Assembly (NCBI RefSeq): GCF_002127325.2
Contig: NC_035437.2
Location: 161,795,408-161,859,407 of the forward strand
Origin: Helianthus annuus
Lineage: Eukaryota > Streptophyta > Magnoliopsida > Asterales > Asteraceae
Length of the DNA: 64,000 bases
Direction of reading: 5' to 3'
Of this stretch, positions 55,001-64,000 are shown piece after piece. Under the pieces are notes generated by a model. That model saw nothing but the letters and a program-made list of their open reading frames with translations. It did no database searches and was not told where the DNA came from. Within the stretch, counting starts at the first letter, position 1. The number at the start of each line of letters is the position of its first letter. The position numbers and the translations under genes are program-made.

Positions 55001-55279
55001 ACGGAGAGCCGTACGAATAACCTCCTCGGTGATAACAACAGAATTTCCAGAAACAGTCGCCTCAATAGAATCATTAACAACCCGAGCTGTACGCCAAAAA
55101 TCATCAATATATGCTCGCACTAGATGAATATTTTCTGAAATCGCGAAACTAATTCTTGAATTTCGAAGAAAATGGATAATATCGGCATAATCGGCTCCAC
55201 CTCGAATGTTTACATCTAGCAAAGCAGTTTGATTGTGACCTTTGTGAAACTCACGAACCGGATGCGGTTGTTCGGCCAT
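52070..55279 (-). CDS. Retrotransposon accessory ORF, 1069 codons
   Basis: Unknown function. A conserved N-terminal region covers residues ~1-285 (FWRTARVVNDS, ITEEVIRTALRFGD, YPRFLCIIFRHL). A Pro/Ser/Val-rich linker (~286-585) follows with a nuclear-signal-like KRIKYKRRR near 405. A likely coiled coil spans ~590-720 (QSEIELLKKRDVAREQQLAQ). An acidic linker precedes a C-terminal conserved region (~775-1069). No signal peptide or clear membrane helix was seen, so an envelope protein is unlikely despite its position after pol. The start chosen is the ATG of MAEQPHP at 55279, two bases after the splice acceptor TTTTCAACAG; an ATG at 55315 lies upstream. A degraded relative lies at 13205-13965. 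Confidence 0.85.
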   Translation of the reverse strand: MAEQPHPVREFHKGHNQTALLDVNIRGGADYADIIHFLRNSRISFAISENIHLVRAYIDDFWRTARVVNDSIEATVSGNSVVITEEVIRTALRFGDLDYGGTCYVRQIRERGVRSFGYAGSFDKKEISKPMFLGQWRFLFHVLMQCLAPRKSGTDTMSNDLVSGMIGLPYNQPYNFSLMIFQTLKQQIGLKANDKRLMLLYPRFLCIIFRHLLPNLSFEGTLLAYGGKPMGNRIFKDCAKIKESKRTDARPVLTPLCGAILQDNYNPDADLQWLSIRDGFDHIFVGDTQEPVVVQPQVDLQQPPVVIQEPEPVHEPVISEPVTVTSIQAAVSAPVPVSTSSATKVVVETDAEILELDAALEAGPSSRTVNKGKRPMEDAVVDEDRPRPTLDTVRASVPLIVYKRIKYKRRRVAASGFQSSSPMVASVSVTSSSAPSDSRGLLNVELSVAPPTLSSPLPFPSFVEATSVTTSVLPDTPIMSSPIPVLPLFESLSSQTGTSNVFALSGSSSLPVQPTSPIDLPDPETGRTRARTAVGKNPPSVRRKKASSRPPVSPSSGSRPSRAQPSGSRPPAPRSAPVSASRPSGSGTKQNFQEFVRDQFQDVAKVMFQHKTQFSTLQSEIELLKKRDVAREQQLAQLFRLSKAQSIQLGKFIAQEASMSARQQTLVSTTDRLIGVVTGLVSLLAAQGESSSSDFQVQAQCKLDELKKIREDLDKDKDPNASKQGEQSRSTRAPEAATPAHVEGESSGAVTGGDKGPVEAVAEVVLEPGEVAEGTFEDWRTDDDLAGKFSFIETAKGKSIQYEFLPVNSDILRSYVFGVEMPEEIFNPLRVPEEVSAAARRWFRVLPDDTQRKRYLSTKGEYSGQIRSWDFDEQHGLVMIKRTDGVQYFRPRAKDLQTLPARDLHHIAQLDLNNHTNVAIIRGLIPHLVAESRESKWKLFKPAVGQGVKYLNKFTGKEEWKVVYPPSSCLREIPMRKFDLNKFDKIGYWYLNGKTGEAVITETNVAEEIAKILDPIWLANLREGHLKKLRRLPLKYNAEDRVLADQFIKVVQFCVKNHVWAGSDFSKRN

Positions 55280-55433
55280 TTCTGTTGAAAACAGACATAA
55301 GCGAAACACATGCATCAGATTAAAAAGTCGAATAGATAAAGAATCTAATCATTCAATGTACACATAACAATCATGAATATTCAACTTGCAAGAGCGAGAA
55401 CGTGCTGTCACATAATTGAAAAACCACACAGTC

Positions 55434-55565
55434 AAGATATATAAGAGTCACACTCGAATAGACTAAACACACAGTTAAAGATATATAAGAGTCACACTCG
55501 AATAGCTTAAACACACAGTTAAAGATATATAAGAGTCACACTCGAATAGTCTAAACACACAGTTA
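55434..55565 (-). repeat. 44-bp tandem repeat, three copies
   Basis: Plus-strand unit AAGATATATAAGAGTCACAC then TCGAATAGWCTAAACACACA and GTTA, repeated three times with few changes. Confidence 0.92.
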
Positions 55566-55631
55566 TATATATAGAGGAGACTCAAGACAGTACAACCTCA
55601 CAGTGAGACCACGGACTGAACATTTTGATCA

Positions 55632-56330
55632 AACTCGGTACAGTACAAAAACTCGGGACCAGTTTTGAAAGTCCACGGACCAGTTTAAAAGGATGTAAAC
55701 TCGGGGCATTTACCTCGGGTATGGCAGTTAACAAAATTATTCTCGGAGACTGGTTTAAACAGAACCTCGGAGACTGTTTTAAAACTTTACCTCGGGTGTG
55801 TGTTTCAAATTCGAAAAACAAACTCGGTCCAGCTAATGTGACTGAACCTCGGGACAGATTTAAACAAACTCGGGACAGATTTAAACTCGGGACAGATTTA
55901 AACAAAATAACATCGGGGTACAAGTTGTTTCTTAAACTCGGGAATGATTGAGACAAATAAACTCGGGTTAAACTCGGGACAGTAGACAACATTAAACTCG
56001 GGGAAGGGTTTAAATCATAAACTCGGGACACACTGTTTCTGAAACTCGGGAATGACAGCTGTTTAACAAACTCGGGGCCAAGAGTAAGGACTGAAACTCG
56101 GGCTGTATCTGTTGTTGACAAACTCGGACACAACTGAATTTGTTTCAAAAAAATATACTCAGACCTAACTGAATTTGTTTCAAAAATTATACTCGGACCT
56201 TGCTGAATTTGTTTCAAAAAATATACTCGGACCTAACTGAATTTGTTTCAAAAATTATACTCGGACCTTGTATGATCTCGGCAATAAGTAAACTCGGTGA
56301 CAGGCTCGAAACTCGGGTTCTCAAGAACGG
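55632..56330 (-). repeat. AACTCGGG motif array
   Basis: About 27 occurrences of CTCGG, most as AACTCGGG(A/G), spaced irregularly about 15-40 bp apart, with AT-rich words such as ACAGATTTAAA between. It is not a fixed-length tandem repeat. ORFs across it on either strand follow from the repeat and are not genes. Confidence 0.9.
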
Positions 56331-56857
56331 TGATTGTAACTTGTTAAAAACCAAATCATAAAATCAATCTTCATCTCTCCGAACTTACGGAAGAGATGAA
56401 GGATCGATTCTCAGAGGTTTTAACTCAAGAGATCGACTTACAAGACGAAGCAAACGGTAAGAATTCAAAAATTTATCTTCAACCTAAATTCGCGCCAAGA
56501 ACATGTTCAACAAGTTTCAATTTTTCACATGAACAATCAACTTAAAGGCATATTCATACGAGATTCAAGCTAAAAACAAAAACAAAACAAGCAACTTTCT
56601 TCATGATTTATGACTTTTAACCTCAAGAACACTAAGTTCTTCAACCCAAACACAAAACCCCCAAATTCTATCTACCAAACCCTAACTTCAAAACTTCAAA
56701 TTCATCACATGAAACCTTCAATTTGTAAGAAGATACAGAGATTAAAGCCTAATTTCACAAAGTTTATGAACACAAAGTTCACACTCAAGCCCTAGAATTC
56801 AAAATTCTTACCAAGAAACCATGGAGATGAAGAAGTTATGAGTGAAGAGAGACATAC

Positions 56858-58480
56858 CTTTGAAGATGAGTTCTTAGTTGTAATCTCTACAAATTAGGGT
56901 GGAGATGTATGGAGGTGAGGAAGATGGATTGTAGAGGAGATGGTGATGTTAGATGAAGTTGGGGAAGAAGAAAGTGAAAACTCAGAGGATTTTGGAGGAA
57001 GATTAGAGAAAAAGCTAAAGAAAATCGGACCCCACATACACAAACTCGGTCCCGATTTTTTTTCTTTTTTTTTTTTTTTTTTTTTTACACAAAATTATCT
57101 ATTTACACTTTTACACCCTTAGACTTTTTACTCAACTTCATCATTCTCACCTAAAAACTTTAACTCTTCAATAAGCCATTTAACCCTTCTAATTTGAAAA
57201 ACGAACAAATCGATATCGAAAAATCTTAAAGCTTGGAAAACGGAATTTTTATCGACTTTCCCTCCCGATGAAATTTCCCACACACTTAGATGAATCTCAC
57301 ACGACCGATTTTTCAAAGAAAACTTATTTTAAATACCGAAATCGATGTCTAACACCTTATTAAATAATTTCACAACCCAAAAGTATTTAATGAATTAACT
57401 CGCGCATAGAAACAAGAAAGCAAAAATCTTTTTTTTGTGATTTTTCAATTTAAACTAAACTAAGAATTTAACCTAGAACGTATTTACACTGATTTTCTTT
57501 TTGTGAAGTCGGAGCAAAGGAATCATATCGGTTTTTCTGTCGGTATCCAACACAAAAACCATAGTATTTAGCTTTAATGTTTTAGACTAATGTTGACAGT
57601 TCAAGACATTCAACGGTATTGTGGTCCACTTAAGTTTTAGCACGCTTTCGAACACTGTTTTCGAGATATGGAATTAAGTGTCTTAGGCTGACAGTAATTG
57701 TGTTTACCCACCTCAGAATATACTCCCGTATCAAGGTATGCGCGAGAGATCATCTTACTGGTGAGTATACCATTTATCATCTGTTTTTGACGTATAAGCT
57801 TATGTGAGATACTCACTTATTTGGATTTCAGATGCAAAGGGCACAAGAGCAAATCTTTTGTGATAGAATCACTTATTGAGGATAGACTTGACTCCCGCAA
57901 GATTTTGAGGGACATGTGATTGTTTATCACTTATTCGGGTCGGATGCATCATGTTTTGAAGATATTTACACGTATGTATGGTATCATGGAAGATCTAGAC
58001 TTGCGTCCCCGTTATTTTCCGGTAAAAGAAGCAACCATGATACCCAGATGATAAACAGCATAAAGACCACGTATCTCAGAATCTCGGCAATCTATCAAAC
58101 GAAATTACGGTACCAAGACCATATATCCGAGAGATGCGCCACACGAGTTACGCAGTTCGTTATGTTTATATGCCAAAGACAGGTTCTTATTCACGCGTAA
58201 AACCTACCGATGCAACATATAATGAAGCTGTCACATTTAATAGTTAATCTCATATATATATATAGCCATAATCCTGCACCAGATACGACTAACCGATGTA
58301 CTATCATTTCCCTTATATCTCAAAACAACTTCATTTTTGATTTTTCAAATGTTTTTGTATTTTTCTGAAATTTATCCTACAACTAAGTAAAATATTTTTG
58401 GAGTTTTTCAATTTTTCGAAAGCGGTAAGAACTGTACAGAAAAGATAAAACAAAGTTTCTATGCGAGTTTTGAAAGCATT
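56858..58480 (-). other. Spacer between pol and the accessory ORF; probable leader exon
   Basis: 56858-57050 is pyrimidine-rich on the minus strand, like a plant 5' UTR, and runs up to the splice donor. Upstream there is an A run on that strand (57060-57085). The rest, to the pol stop, has no recognisable protein but includes TATCATGG and CAAATAAGTGAGTATCTCA words. It could hold a promoter for the accessory ORF. Confidence 0.45.
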
Positions 58481-61400
58481 TTACTCTGGGTTGATCATGC
58501 CAATCATTCGGACCAGATTTTCAAATCTAGCCCGATCGAATGTTTTCGTAAACAGGTCGGCAAGATTATCCAAGGTGTCTACCCTAACCACTTCTATTAA
58601 ACCCTTCTCAGCACAGTCGCGAATAAAATGATGCCTAACATCTATGTGCTTAGTGCGTGAGTGATTTACCGGATTGTTTGTTATGGAAATGGCAGAGTTA
58701 TTATCAACAAGGATAGGAGTTCGAGTAAAATTCAAACCGTAGTCCCTCATTTGCTGCTGAATCCACAAAACCTGAGCACAACAGCTTGAAGCAGCAATGT
58801 ACTCGGCCTCGCACGTGGATAGAGAAACGGCAACTTGCTTTTTGCATTGCCAAGAGACAAGACGGTTTCCAAGAAGTTGTGCGCCGCCAGAGGTTGACTT
58901 TCTGTTCATCCGGCACCCTCCGAAATCTGCGTCAGCATACGCCATCAAATCCAGACCACCTTCAGCTGGATACCACAATCCAAGCTTAGGCGTTCCTTTC
59001 AGATATCTGAAAATACGCTTGACAGCTTTCAAGTGCGATTCCTTCGGAGTTGATTGGTACCTAGCACACAAACAAACAGAGAACATAATATCTGGTCGTG
59101 AAGCAGTAAGATACATCAATGAACCTATCATTGCTCGATATAGAGTCGGATCCACTTCAGGATCTTTCTCATCATCGGGTGAAAGCTTGAGATTTGTCGG
59201 TAGAGGCGTGTCATAGGGTAAGCTATCTTCCAATCCAAATCTTTTGAGAATCTCGTGGACATACTTTGTCTGGTGCACGTACGTCCCGGTTTTTTCTTGA
59301 CTCACTTGAAGACCTAGAAAGAATGATAACTCGCCCATCGCGCTCATTTCAAACTTTGACTTCATCACCTTCTCAAACTCACGACACAACTCTTCATTTG
59401 AAGAACCAAAGATTATGTCATCAACGTAAATTTGCACGATCAGAAAATCTCCCCCTTTCTTCAAAATGAACAATGTGGAGTCGATTGCACCACGCGAGAA
59501 CCCATGCTCCAAAAGATGCTTTGACAACGTCTCGTACCATGCTCGAGGGGCCTGATGGAGCCCGTAGAGAGCCTTGTCCAACAAATAGACCTTGTTGTCT
59601 GACCCTGGAGCTTCGAAACCCGGCGGTTGGGACACATACACAGTTTCATGCAATTTCCCATAAAGGAAGGCGCTTTTCACATCCAACTGATAGACTTTGA
59701 TACGCATGTGTGCAGCAAAGGCTAGAAACAAACGAATAGCTTCCAGTCTTGCCACCGGTGCATAAACTTCTGTATAATCAATCCCTTCTTCCTGATTGAA
59801 GCCTTGAACAACCAACCGTGCCTTGTTTCTGACGACGACACCCTTATCGTCCTTCTTGCACTTGAAAACCCATTTCGTGTTGATTGCATGCTGGCCCTTA
59901 GGAAGATCGACCAAATTCCACACCTTTAACTTGTCAAACTGAGCTAACTCTTCTTGCATCGCCTCACACCAAGAATTATCCTTCAGAGCCATTTGATAGT
60001 TCTTCGGCTCTATCTGAGAGATAAAACATTCATGTAGGCTAAGATTGTAGATTTCCTCTTTCTTGATAGCAGAGAATAAACATTGCATTTCTGAAATACT
60101 CCTTCGCGTTTGCACTCCCGCAGTTGGATTCCCAATAATATTATCAACAGGATGATGAATATTTGTTCTTGGAACTGGGATTGCCGGAGCTTGAAGATTG
60201 TTTCCCAAATTCGATTGAATCTCCCCCTCAACATTTGCATTACTACTAGAAGCTTCACCATTACCAGAAGACGCAACAACATTTGGATATGCTGAAAAGT
60301 CAACGTATAGATCTCCACTTGTAGTTTGAGCAGCTGCATTGGGGATCTGCTCAGCAGCAACATCACTTACGGACGAAGAATCAGCGACTGGAACATTCGA
60401 AGACACATTAGTAGGAATACTTGCTCCCCAGCTCGCATCCACTTCATCTTGGTTCACAAGATGTGTGTATACAACCTCCGAATCTTCTTCTGAAACATCA
60501 GGAAGATCAAACGAATCAAATAATTTATCATAATCATAACCGCTTTTGGGACCGAATTCGGACGGTGGAGGATCGAAACTCAAAGGAGTTATATCAAACA
60601 CGATCTCCACTGTTCGTTTCTTGATGTTATAAACGCGTTTGTTTGGAGTTCCATTGGCATAACCCAAGAAGAACCCAATTTCACCAACTTCCCCCATTTT
60701 TGGAGTATCTTTGGTGCGTTTGATAACACACTTAATCCCAAAAGGCTGAAAACCAGAAAGGTTCGGTTTCTTGTTTTCAAGTAATTCATAACAAGTTTTA
60801 TCTTCTCTTTTGACAGTAAGCACATGATTTAACACATAACATGCAGTGTTCACCGCCTCGGCCCAGAAGAAAATTGGCAATTTTGATTCAGAAAGCATAG
60901 TGCGGGCCGCCTCAATTAGGGTACGATTCTTCCGTTCTGCAACTCCGTTCTGTTGAGGAACATATGGAGCGCTGAACTGATGAATTATTCCCATTTCCCG
61001 ACATAACTCATCCATATACTGATTTTTAAACTCAGTGCCGTTGTCACTTCGGATTTTCTTAATAGGAAGTGAATAATTTTTCTCAAGTTGTTTGAATAAA
61101 TCTCTTAAAATACCAGCGGTTTGATCCTTTGTTTTTAAGAAAAATACCCATGAGTAACGTGAGAAATCGTCAGTGACAACTAAGCAATAAGACATACCAC
61201 CAATGCTAGCAACATGGACCGGGCCGAAAAGATCCATGTGAAGCAACTCAAGTGGTTTTTGGATTGAGTTAATTGTTTTCGGTTTGTGAGGCTTTCGTTT
61301 GATTTTTCCTTTTTCACATGATTCACATTTGTTGTGCATATTAAAACTACGTAAAGGAACCCCCAACACCAAGTTGTTTTTCACTAAGTGGTTCATTTTT

Positions 61401-61873
61401 CGCAGATGCACGTGGCCCATTCTCCTATGCCAGAGATACGATTGATCTTCAGTCGCCTTTGAAAGTAGACAAGTCACTGGAGCAGATGAGTTAACCAACG
61501 GGCGCATATCCATGACATATGTGTTATTCACCCTTGGAGCCCTCATAACAATCCAATCTTCAGGAACAACAAATCCCGGACGCAGTACGAAGCAAGCTTT
61601 ATCAGTGAACAACATCGTGTACTTGTTATCACAGATTTGAGAAACCGACATCAAGTTATGCTTTAGTTCTTCAACGTAGTTCACTTTATGCAGCGTGATT
61701 TTTCCATTTGACACAGAGCCTTCACCGGTGATGTAACCACCCTTTTCACCGGCAAAATTCACATAACCACCACGAATTTGTTTAAAGTTGTTCAATAATT
61801 CTTTATTTCCTGTCATGTGTCTGGAACAGCCACTATCGATATACCAAATATAGATAGCCCTCTTCAGCTGCTC
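58481..61873 (-). CDS. Ty1/copia pol polyprotein
   Basis: Open from the stop at 61874 to 58481, with no internal stops. In order: protease active site in [16 protein letters not shown]-pre-integrase HHCC ([23 protein letters not shown]); integrase with D in MDLFGP, D in RSDNGTEF and E in [15 protein letters not shown] with [20 protein letters not shown] and the catalytic YVDD ([13 protein letters not shown]); RNase H with YADADFGG and [11 protein letters not shown]; and a C-terminus with [11 protein letters not shown] and DLFTK. Catalytic residues are all visible. It lies in a different frame from gag. Confidence 0.95.
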   Translation of the reverse strand, partial: EQLKRAIYIWYIDSGCSRHMTGNKELLNNFKQIRGGYVNFAGEKGGYITGEGSVSNGKITLHKVNYVEELKHNLMSVSQICDNKYTMLFTDKACFVLRPGFVVPEDWIVMRAPRVNNTYVMDMRPLVNSSAPVTCLLSKATEDQSYLWHRRMGHVHLRKMNHLVKNNLVLGVPLRSFNMHNKCESCEKGKIKRKPHKPKTINSIQKPLELLHMDLFGPVHVASIGGMSYCLVVTDDFSRYSWVFFLKTKDQTAGILRDLFKQLEKNYSLPIKKIRSDNGTEFKNQYMDELCREMGIIHQFSAPYVPQQNGVAERKNRTLIEAARTMLSESKLPIFFWAEAVNTACYVLNHVLTVKREDKTCYELLENKKPNLSGFQPFGIKCVIKRTKDTPKMGEVGEIGFFLGYANGTPNKRVYNIKKRTVEIVFDITPLSFDPPPSEFGPKSGYDYDKLFDSFDLPDVSEEDSEVVYTHLVNQDEVDASWGASIPTNVSSNVPVADSSSVSDVAAEQIPNAAAQTTSGDLYVDFSAYPNVVASSGNGEASSSNANVEGEIQSNLGNNLQAPAIPVPRTNIHHPVDNIIGNPTAGVQTRRSISEMQCLFSAIKKEEIYNLSLHECFISQIEPKNYQMALKDNSWCEAMQEELAQFDKLKVWNLVDLPKGQHAINTKWVFKCKKDDKGVVVRNKARLVVQGFNQEEGIDYTEVYAPVARLEAIRLFLAFAAHMRIKVYQLDVKSAFLYGKLHETVYVSQPPGFEAPGSDNKVYLLDKALYGLHQAPRAWYETLSKHLLEHGFSRGAIDSTLFILKKGGDFLIVQIYVDDIIFGSSNEELCREFEKVMKSKFEMSAMGELSFFLGLQVSQEKTGTYVHQTKYVHEILKRFGLEDSLPYDTPLPTNLKLSPDDEKDPEVDPTLYRAMIGSLMYLTASRPDIMFSVCLCARYQSTPKESHLKAVKRIFRYLKGTPKLGLWYPAEGGLDLMAYADADFGGCRMNRKSTSGGAQLLGNRLVSWQCKKQVAVSLSTCEAEYIAASSCCAQVLWIQQQMRDYGLNFTRTPILVDNNSAISITNNPVNHSRTKHIDVRHHFIRDCAEKGLIEVVRVDTLDNLADLFTKTFDRARFENLVRMIGMINPE

Positions 61874-62033
61874 CTACACTCCCCAACAAAATTTAGTTAG
61901 AGTGTGGGACCCAAGCCATGATGGTCTTGGGTCGTCCTGATTCGTCAACATAAGAAAACTCTTTGAAATAACCATCATCGCCTCTGTGTCCACCATTTCC
62001 ATTTCGGAAATTGTTGGAATGAGTCCCCGCAAA

Positions 62034-64000
62034 TCATGGATTATACGGAGTTGACGATCTGTTGGTATAACCAGAGTTTCCATACCCTCGGCTTCCATAG
62101 TTTTGGTAAGTGTAATTTTGATTCCTGGGTGACTCAAAATTTCTACCAAATCTAGGAGCATCTTCGTGTCTAGAGAATGATCGTGGATGATTATCCGAAT
62201 GCGGTCTTTGATTTGGAAATCGGGGGGGTGACCCATTTCGATCATTCACGAATCTGTTCTGTGCATGAGGTCTAGCATAGTTGTTGTTCGAACCTCCAGA
62301 ACGTTTGTCATTCTCAACGCCTTGAAAGGTGACATGATTTTGTCGTCTGTGAGGGGTTTTCTCACGAGTATCATGTCTTTGAGGGACGTTTTCTGATCGG
62401 TCCCCACGGTTATTAACAGCGGGTTTCTCCTCTTGATCCTGATTTTGTTGTGATTTAACATTTGGTTTAACAACTGGTTTTACTTCATGTTTAATCACTT
62501 TGGTTTTCTCAACCTTTTGATTTTTACCATTTTTCTTTTCAACATTAACTGATTCATTTTGAGGTTTGTCAACAAAAGGTTTCCTTTGATCAGGATCAAC
62601 AAGTGATTTACCCCTGTCATCTGGACAGTCTGCTGCTAAGTGTCCTTTCCCACGACACTTGTAGCATTTGCGAATTTTCGCAGCGTTCTTCGGACGTTCC
62701 TCATGATCGGTCGAAGATGAAGACGCATTGGTGGGATTTTTCAAAATTTGGTTCACAAACTGTGAGTTGGAACCTGTTTCAATTTTTACTTCTTCTTTGG
62801 TAAAATCCTCCCCTTTAACAAACTCTGTTTTAGGGACATTTTTCAAAGCCTTTTTGTTTTTCCCACGTGACTTAGGTTTTGATTTTTCATTTTGAACTTG
62901 ATTGAAAATTTCCAAAATCTTGTTGCTTATCAAATTTTCAATGTTTTCAAGGTTCACTTCATTTTTCTTAGACAAGCCACTCTTCTTCGACTGATCTGAG
63001 TCTGTAACTTCATCTGGCTCAGATTCTGACTCACTTTGTGGTTCAACTGTCAGAGGAGTCGTTGGCACAAAGTTTGCCAATTCAGGATCAATGCTTGGCA
63101 TCGATGTATAGTTATGGTTTACCGGAGGAGGCACCTTGGTATAACCAATGCCAAACATTTCTTCCTCAGATTCTTTGAGACGTTGGCTGTTAATACAGAA
63201 ATTCATCACTTCAGATGAATCCCTGAATTTTTCAATCTTTCGTTGCAAATCCAAAATCTGATTATCTTTTTCCAAAATGATTTTGTTCTTTTCCAAAACA
63301 GAATTTTGACTTGTTTCAAGTTCAGATTTTAATTCTTGATTTCTAAGATTACCCTTAGCCACAAGTCTCTCAAATTCAGAGATATCATTCTTCAGCGCTT
63401 TTATCTTAATTCGGTGTTCTTTATCCGAATTAGACAAAACCGCAATGAGTTCTCTGGATTTTTCTAAGTCTGCAATTAAGTTTGTGTTATGAAGTGCATA
63501 TCTGTCAATCTTAGTCACAAACTCAACACATCTAGCACATCGCTTATCTACAGAAGATGATTTTACCTCAATGCCAGCCATGAATGCACAAGCCTCGTTT
63601 TCTACGGAATTTTCTTCCAACCTTTTAGCTTCTGCATCCGCAAATTGCTGCATTTCAGCTGTGGAGATGTTGAATTCAAAGCGTTCTCCTTTTTCTCCAT
63701 CTTCTGTCTTGCTAGGCTTCTCAACAGTCTCTTCGATCGAAGGACTTTCATTCTCAGTAACATTTCCCGAATCCAACTCTTCCCCAAGAACTTCAGCTAC
63801 AACTGCAAGCTCCTCAATGCTTGTCTCTTCAACAACCTCTTCAAACACTTCTTCGTTCACAATTTCAGCTATGAAAGCTTGTGACACAATAGCTCCTGAA
63901 ATGTCTTCCAAAGCACAACCCCAGTCATAAGGCTCAGTCACACTCTGTAAAGGTTGAGCCACCATAGCATTGTTTGTCGAAGATGTGGTATTTTCAGACC
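62034..64000 (-). CDS. Ty1/copia gag, 5' end outside the window
   Basis: The frame is open to the window edge, with a first ATG at 63965. It has an acidic N-terminal part, a coiled-coil-like stretch around codons 170-260, and a zinc knuckle CYKCRGKGHLAADC (CX2CX4HX4C). A basic Asn/Arg-rich tail follows. It stops at TGA (62034-62036) and reads on in frame as FAGTHSNNFRNG..MAWVPHSN to a TAA about 115 bases later. The TGA may be a mutated CGA. Confidence 0.88.
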   Translation of the reverse strand, partial: SENTTSSTNNAMVAQPLQSVTEPYDWGCALEDISGAIVSQAFIAEIVNEEVFEEVVEETSIEELAVVAEVLGEELDSGNVTENESPSIEETVEKPSKTEDGEKGERFEFNISTAEMQQFADAEAKRLEENSVENEACAFMAGIEVKSSSVDKRCARCVEFVTKIDRYALHNTNLIADLEKSRELIAVLSNSDKEHRIKIKALKNDISEFERLVAKGNLRNQELKSELETSQNSVLEKNKIILEKDNQILDLQRKIEKFRDSSEVMNFCINSQRLKESEEEMFGIGYTKVPPPVNHNYTSMPSIDPELANFVPTTPLTVEPQSESESEPDEVTDSDQSKKSGLSKKNEVNLENIENLISNKILEIFNQVQNEKSKPKSRGKNKKALKNVPKTEFVKGEDFTKEEVKIETGSNSQFVNQILKNPTNASSSSTDHEERPKNAAKIRKCYKCRGKGHLAADCPDDRGKSLVDPDQRKPFVDKPQNESVNVEKKNGKNQKVEKTKVIKHEVKPVVKPNVKSQQNQDQEEKPAVNNRGDRSENVPQRHDTREKTPHRRQNHVTFQGVENDKRSGGSNNNYARPHAQNRFVNDRNGSPPRFPNQRPHSDNHPRSFSRHEDAPRFGRNFESPRNQNYTYQNYGSRGYGNSGYTNRSSTPYNP

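Larger units (their letters stand above)
55282..56857 (-). other. Probable intron before the accessory ORF
   Basis: The donor CTTCAAAG|GTATGTC at 56857 and acceptor TGTCTGTTTTCAACAG| at 55282 are both strong plant splice signals. The acceptor lies just before the ORF start codon. The intron carries two repeat arrays. This is a prediction from signal quality only. Confidence 0.55.
51442..64000 (-). mobile_element. SIRE-like Ty1/copia retrotransposon with accessory ORF
   Basis: Minus-strand order is gag (running off the window edge), pol, a ~3.2 kb spacer, a 1069-codon extra ORF, polypurine tract and 3' LTR. The order and size fit the SIRE/Maximus group, whose members often carry an extra ORF after RNase H. 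Pol is intact, so the copy is rather young. The visible part is 12.6 kb and the 5' LTR lies beyond the window. Confidence 0.88.

Noticed and set aside
52070..55279. Envelope gene
   Set aside because: The position after pol suggests env, but no signal peptide, glycosylation-rich ectodomain or membrane anchor can be seen.
55582..56217. 211-codon minus-strand ORF
   Set aside because: It arises from the CTCGG motif array (recurring SVP and PSL words) in the proposed intron. It has no independent support.

Overview
This window reads as nuclear DNA of a flowering plant, most likely a eudicot of the daisy family (Asteraceae). The support is one spliced plant developmental gene with very long introns, surrounded by nested transposable elements of plant-specific types. 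The Asteraceae guess rests on remembered repeat styles (retroelements with an extra open reading frame, CGGTACC-type repeats) and was not checked by search. There are no bacterial operons, CRISPR arrays, or rRNA or tRNA genes.

The one clear host gene is a class I KNOX homeobox gene of KNAT2/KNAT6 type on the minus strand (40908 down to 20200). It has five exons, about 322 codons and a third intron of about 19 kb. That intron holds a 7.9 kb non-autonomous CACTA transposon (22936-30800). The CACTA has matching 3-bp target duplications, GCGACC-type subterminal repeats and captured pieces of at least five host genes: a DRIP-like RING finger, elongation factor 2, SNF12/SWP73, adenylate kinase and TM9SF. 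The intron also holds a tandem array of Helitrons, a copia LTR remnant, a hAT MITE and a SINE. A second SINE sits in intron 4 at the exon 4 donor and has duplicated the splice site.

The left flank (1-20 kb) holds two Ty3/gypsy chromovirus copies on the minus strand (pol, gag, PBS, LTR). One interrupts the gag of the other. Further right lie a degraded piece of a retroelement accessory ORF, a 3.8 kb probable solo LTR with an 18-unit 40-bp minisatellite, and a SIRE-like copia LTR that ends about 430 bp from the KNOX stop codon.

The right flank (41-51 kb) holds a complete-looking 3 kb Helitron with a small phase-consistent three-exon gene. Next come a PIF/Harbinger element whose Myb/trihelix ORF is split by a hAT MITE, a Tourist-like MITE, a minus-strand Helitron and a LINE remnant.

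From 51.4 kb to the end lies a large SIRE-like Ty1/copia retrotransposon on the minus strand: gag (open at the window edge), an intact pol, about 3.2 kb of spacer, then a 1069-codon accessory ORF, a PPT and an LTR. The accessory ORF starts directly after a strong splice acceptor. It may therefore be made from a spliced RNA whose intron contains an unusual CTCGG motif array. A degraded relative of this ORF lies at 13.2-14.0 kb.
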